A DNA stretch of 64,000 nucleotides from Paenibacillus contaminans (GTDB lineage: Bacteria; Bacillota; Bacilli; Paenibacillales; NBRC-103111): assembly GCF_003285015.1 (NCBI RefSeq), contig NZ_QMFB01000008.1:62001-126000 (forward strand), given 5' to 3'. Of the stretch, positions 61,158-64,000 are shown in pieces; positions within the stretch are counted from its first letter, which is position 1, and every line of letters begins with the position of its first letter. A program made the translations under genes and the position numbers. The notes under the pieces were generated by a model that had not been told where the DNA came from, made no database searches, and worked only from the letters and a program-made list of their open reading frames with translations.

Positions 61158-61766
61158 GGTTGAATGCTGGGGGGCGTATGCAGTAGCTGGCGATACCGAG
61201 TGTGCCATTCTTATGCGGAATAATGGCTTCGTTAGAAATCAATGCTCGTCGATCGCAGTAAGGCCGCAACTGGCGTGAAACGGAGATTCCGAGGCTGTAA
61301 ACAAGAATAACTTACATGTAAGGAATGGACCGTGCGATTAGTGAAGAAAATCTTATTGTTCCTGAGGCTGTCCACACTATTCCACCGGTAAAATGCTCGT
61401 TCTCGCCTGTTAGTGAGGTAAACGCCATTATCAATTTGGTTTGACTCACTAATAGTTGTCTTTGCCTCATTATCTCCCCAGAACACGCTTTTTTGGAGAG
61501 AGATAGTGAGGATTGCCTTATTAACAATAACCTTTTCCTTACTATTGCTCCAAGGAGCCAGTGGCGTAGAACCTGCATCCTCAGAGATTTTCGAATTGAT
61601 GACGACTAGCCGATGCGTTGAATGCCGGTTTGCTGCCTATAAATGTACGATAAAGCCTGCAGTCAAACTGCGAGTTCATAGGAGATACAAAAATCCATAT
61701 TTTGCGTTTGAAACGGTAAACGTAAATGCAGAAGGAGCTGCCAATTCAGGCTGCTCCTTCTCTGTA
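61158..61766. other. Intergenic region with nested inverted repeats
   Basis: 609 bp, AT-richer than its surroundings. TTAGTGAG (61410-61417) and CTCACTAA (61445-61452) are inverted; CCTCATTATCTC (61465-61476) and GAGATAGTGAGG (61500-61511) form a second, one-mismatch pair. Possibly a decayed element. GGTAAACGTAAATGC at about 61716 faintly resembles the repeat family. No gene seen. Confidence 0.45.
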
Positions 61767-63878
61767 CTAACTCACACGTTTGAACTGGCTCGTATACAGC
61801 TCGTAATAAAAGCCTTTTTGCTCCAGCAGCTGTTCGTGTGTGCCGCGCTCGATGATTTCCCCGCCGTTTATGACGAGAATCGCATCGGCTTCGCGGATCG
61901 TGCTAAGCCGGTGGGCGATGACGAAGCTGGTGCGTCCGCGCATAAGCGTCCGCATCGCTTCCTGGATGTGCATCTCCGTCCGCGTATCGATGCTGCTTGT
62001 CGCTTCGTCGAGAATGAGGATGGCCGGGTCGGCCAATATGGCCCGTGCGATCGTGATGAGCTGCCGCTGGCCTTGGCTCAGGTTCCCGCCCTCGGCGGTA
62101 AGCGTCGTATCGTAGCCGTTCGGCAGCTTGCGGATGAAGCTGTCGGCGTTGGCCAGCCTTGCGGCGGCTTCGATTTCCGCGTCCGAGGCATCGAGCTTGC
62201 CGTAGCGGATATTTTCGCGGATCGTATCCGAAAACAGGTAAGCGTCCTGCAGCACGATACCTAGCTGTTGCCGCAGATTGTCTTTATCCATCTCGCGGAT
62301 GTCCGCGCCGTCGATCGTGACGGTACCGCTCGCGATGTCGTAGAAGCGGGTGAGCAGGTTGACGACGGTCGTCTTCCCGGCTCCGGTCGGTCCGACAAGC
62401 GCAATCGTGTCGCCTTTCTTCGCATGAAGGGTAACATTCCGCAGGACGGGAACGCCTTCCTTGTATTCGAACGATACGTTCTCGAACGTCACTTCGCCCT
62501 CGATCCGGTGCCGCTTGCGTGCTTCCTTTTCATAGTGGTGTTGCGCTTCCGCATGCGGCGTCTCGGAAGCTACTTCGTCCTCGATCCGATGCTGCTTGCG
62601 TGCTTCCACGACATTATTGGATTCCGCTTCGGTAATCGGCGTCCCAGAGGCCGGTTCGCCCTCGATCCGATGCCGCATGCGGGTATCGCCGTCACGTTCT
62701 TTTCGTCCTCCGGCTTCCGGCAATGCGGCTGCCGCCGCTTCGCCTTTGGCCTTATCCGGCTTGCGTAATTCTTCCTCGGCTTCATACTCCGTTTCCGTAT
62801 CCAGTATCTCGAACACTCTTTCGGCGCCCGCGACAGCGGATTGGATCATGTTGAACTGGTTCGCGAGCTCGTTGACCGGTCTGCCGAACTGCTTGGAATA
62901 GTTCAGGAAGCTGACCACGACGCCGATCGTCGTCCAATCCTTCAGCACCATCCAACCGCCTACCGCAGCGATGAGCGCGAAGCCGACGTTATTGAAGGCG
63001 TTCATAACCGGCCCCATCAGGCCGGAAACGATTTGCGCCTTCGTTCCCGCATCGCGAAGCTTGCCGTTGATCGACTGGAACGTTTCGGTCGAAGTTTTCT
63101 CGCGGCGGAACGCCTTGATGACCTTCTGACCCGAAATCGTTTCCTCGATAAAGCCGTTCAGCTCGCCAAGATGCTGCTGCTGTCCGGTAAAATGTTTGCG
63201 GGTATGCTTGGCGATTCGGCCCGTTACGACCGCTACAAGCGGAATCGTCGCCAAGCTGAGCAAGGTCAGCCAAATATTGAGCCCCAGCATGACGACAAGG
63301 GAGCCGGCAAGCGTCAGGACGCTGGATATCATTTGCGTTACGCTTTGATTGAGCACGTTGGTGACGTTCTCGATGTCATTCGTCGTGCGGCTCATCAGCT
63401 CGCCGTGCGTGCGGCTGTCGAAGAAGCGGAGCGGCAGCTTCTGCAGCCGTTCGAACAAGTCGCGGCGCATTTCCCATACGGTCCGCTGCGATACGCCGGC
63501 CATCACGAATGCTTGCACCCATGACATGACCGCACTAAATGCATAAACGCCGAGCAGGAGCATGCACAACCACAGCAGGCCTTGTTCGTCGCGCGAAACG
63601 ATATAACGATCGACCGAAACACCGATCAGGTAAGGCCCGAGAAAAGCGGTAGCGGAGCTGAGCACGGTGAGGAGCGCCACTCCGACCAAGCCGGCCCGCT
63701 GACGTCCCAAGTAGCGCCACAGCCGCAGCAAGGTCGCGGACGTATTTTTCGCGCGCACCTTCGGCATCATGCCCCGGGCGGCTCCTCCGCCGGGTCCTCC
63801 CGGCATTCCGGGCGGATGTCCCATGCCGGGACCTGCCGGCTTGGCGGCGCTGCTTTCATTTTTAGGCGAATCAGCCAT
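61767..63878 (-). CDS. ABC exporter half-transporter (multidrug/lipid type)
   Basis: 703 aa from the ATG at 63878 (GGAAGGAGG ten bases upstream; an earlier ATG abuts that site). The N-terminal 40 residues are Gly/Pro/Met-rich (GMGHPPGMPGGPGGG). Six-helix TMD spans about 55-345, then a hydrophilic linker with three 27-residue repeats, and the NBD with Walker A GPTGAGKTT, signature LSQGQRQL, Walker B ILILDEATSS and H-loop IAHRLST. It overlaps a second half-transporter gene by 8 bp, so the two probably form a heterodimer. Confidence 0.88.
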   Translation of the reverse strand: MADSPKNESSAAKPAGPGMGHPPGMPGGPGGGAARGMMPKVRAKNTSATLLRLWRYLGRQRAGLVGVALLTVLSSATAFLGPYLIGVSVDRYIVSRDEQGLLWLCMLLLGVYAFSAVMSWVQAFVMAGVSQRTVWEMRRDLFERLQKLPLRFFDSRTHGELMSRTTNDIENVTNVLNQSVTQMISSVLTLAGSLVVMLGLNIWLTLLSLATIPLVAVVTGRIAKHTRKHFTGQQQHLGELNGFIEETISGQKVIKAFRREKTSTETFQSINGKLRDAGTKAQIVSGLMGPVMNAFNNVGFALIAAVGGWMVLKDWTTIGVVVSFLNYSKQFGRPVNELANQFNMIQSAVAGAERVFEILDTETEYEAEEELRKPDKAKGEAAAAALPEAGGRKERDGDTRMRHRIEGEPASGTPITEAESNNVVEARKQHRIEDEVASETPHAEAQHHYEKEARKRHRIEGEVTFENVSFEYKEGVPVLRNVTLHAKKGDTIALVGPTGAGKTTVVNLLTRFYDIASGTVTIDGADIREMDKDNLRQQLGIVLQDAYLFSDTIRENIRYGKLDASDAEIEAAARLANADSFIRKLPNGYDTTLTAEGGNLSQGQRQLITIARAILADPAILILDEATSSIDTRTEMHIQEAMRTLMRGRTSFVIAHRLSTIREADAILVINGGEIIERGTHEQLLEQKGFYYELYTSQFKRVS
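62501..62690. repeat. 81-bp degenerate tandem repeats in the ABC gene
   Basis: CGATCC followed by a conserved stretch recurs at 62501, 62582 and 62663, i.e. every 81 bp (27 codons). The amino-acid unit starts HRIEGE or HRIEDE and ends EARK. The last unit runs into the true NBD start (HRIEGEVTFENV). Confidence 0.8.
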
Positions 63879-64000
63879 AAACGACATCCTCCTTCCCAAG
63901 CTGCGACCTATAAATATCCTGGTACATCGGGCTCGTAAGCATCAGCTCGCGGTGGGTGCCTTGCGCGACGATGCGCCCTTCTTCCAGCAGAACGATCGTA
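63871..64000 (-). CDS. Partial ABC transporter half, C-terminal end
   Basis: Only the last 43 codons lie in the window; the gene continues beyond position 64000. The reading TIVLLEEGRIVAQGTHRELM is the end of an ABC ATPase domain just after the H-loop, followed by SPMYQDIYRSQLG and a TGA at 63871-63873. The stop overlaps the start of the downstream half-transporter gene. Confidence 0.8.
   Translation of the reverse strand, partial: TIVLLEEGRIVAQGTHRELMLTSPMYQDIYRSQLGKEDVVYG

Overview
The window looks like chromosome of a spore-forming, moderately GC-rich Bacillota of the Paenibacillaceae type (Paenibacillus/Cohnella-like). The pointers are an S-layer-anchored hydrolase, Bacillus-type primosome genes (dnaB, dnaI), sporulation genes (sda, a Spo0E phosphatase, a CotH kinase), strong GGAGG ribosome sites with many GTG/TTG starts, futalosine-pathway menaquinone synthesis (mqnE) and coproheme decarboxylase (hemQ). 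No rRNA, tRNA, CRISPR array, phage or intact insertion sequence was seen. This is mostly core chromosome with small accessory cassettes.

Layout. 0-9 kb: an SLH/GH18-like hydrolase, an MFS transporter, small membrane proteins, a membrane transglutaminase, a HAD phosphatase and a class B penicillin-binding protein. 9-12.7 kb: an mntABCD-type manganese ABC operon behind a promoter that carries an MntR-like operator. 12.8-24.6 kb: sugar isomerase, asnB, Cof phosphatase, DUF456 protein, MurJ/SpoVB-type flippase, DUF2515-like protein, copper-amine-oxidase-like lipoprotein, and MarR plus MFS. 24.7-28.3 kb: an RHH/SPFH pair, then cotH and a CotG-like Ser/Arg/Gly repeat protein, then a thioredoxin-like protein. 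28.6-32.5 kb: ctaA, EamA transporter, HEPN protein, SDR.

32.5-43.6 kb is a redox/iron-sulfur island matching the B. subtilis yut/yum/yui genes: a NifU-like protein, yuzB, yutJ, an IscA-like protein, yumC, an NDH-2 and yuiB, together with mqnE, hemQ, an M23 peptidase, a Spo0E phosphatase and sda. Several operators are readable here: a Fur-like box before yumC, a Rex-like box before the NDH-2 gene, and a dense cluster of DnaA boxes ending at the sda promoter. The sda gene (47 aa) is easy to miss because it is so short.

43.7-48.4 kb: an alpha/beta hydrolase, then an operon encoding a Tat-exported GMC dehydrogenase with its own TatC and TatA. 48.4-54.5 kb: a secreted coiled-coil protein, an AraC regulator divergent from a DegT-type aminotransferase, then dnaB-dnaI. 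54.6-61.2 kb: a VanRS-like two-component system followed by a four-gene cluster (GT39-like, GT2, DUF2304, membrane-anchored FAD oxidoreductase). An identical 21-bp palindrome lies before the regulator gene and before the cluster, which suggests a self-contained regulon. 61.8-64 kb: one and a half ABC exporter genes, the complete one with a minisatellite-expanded linker.

Across the window a family of intergenic repeats, often just downstream of terminators, recurs at about seven sites. The most interesting signals are the sda control region, the cotH/CotG-like pair, the two-component palindromes, the repeat family, and a hairpin that buries the start of a zinc-ribbon gene.
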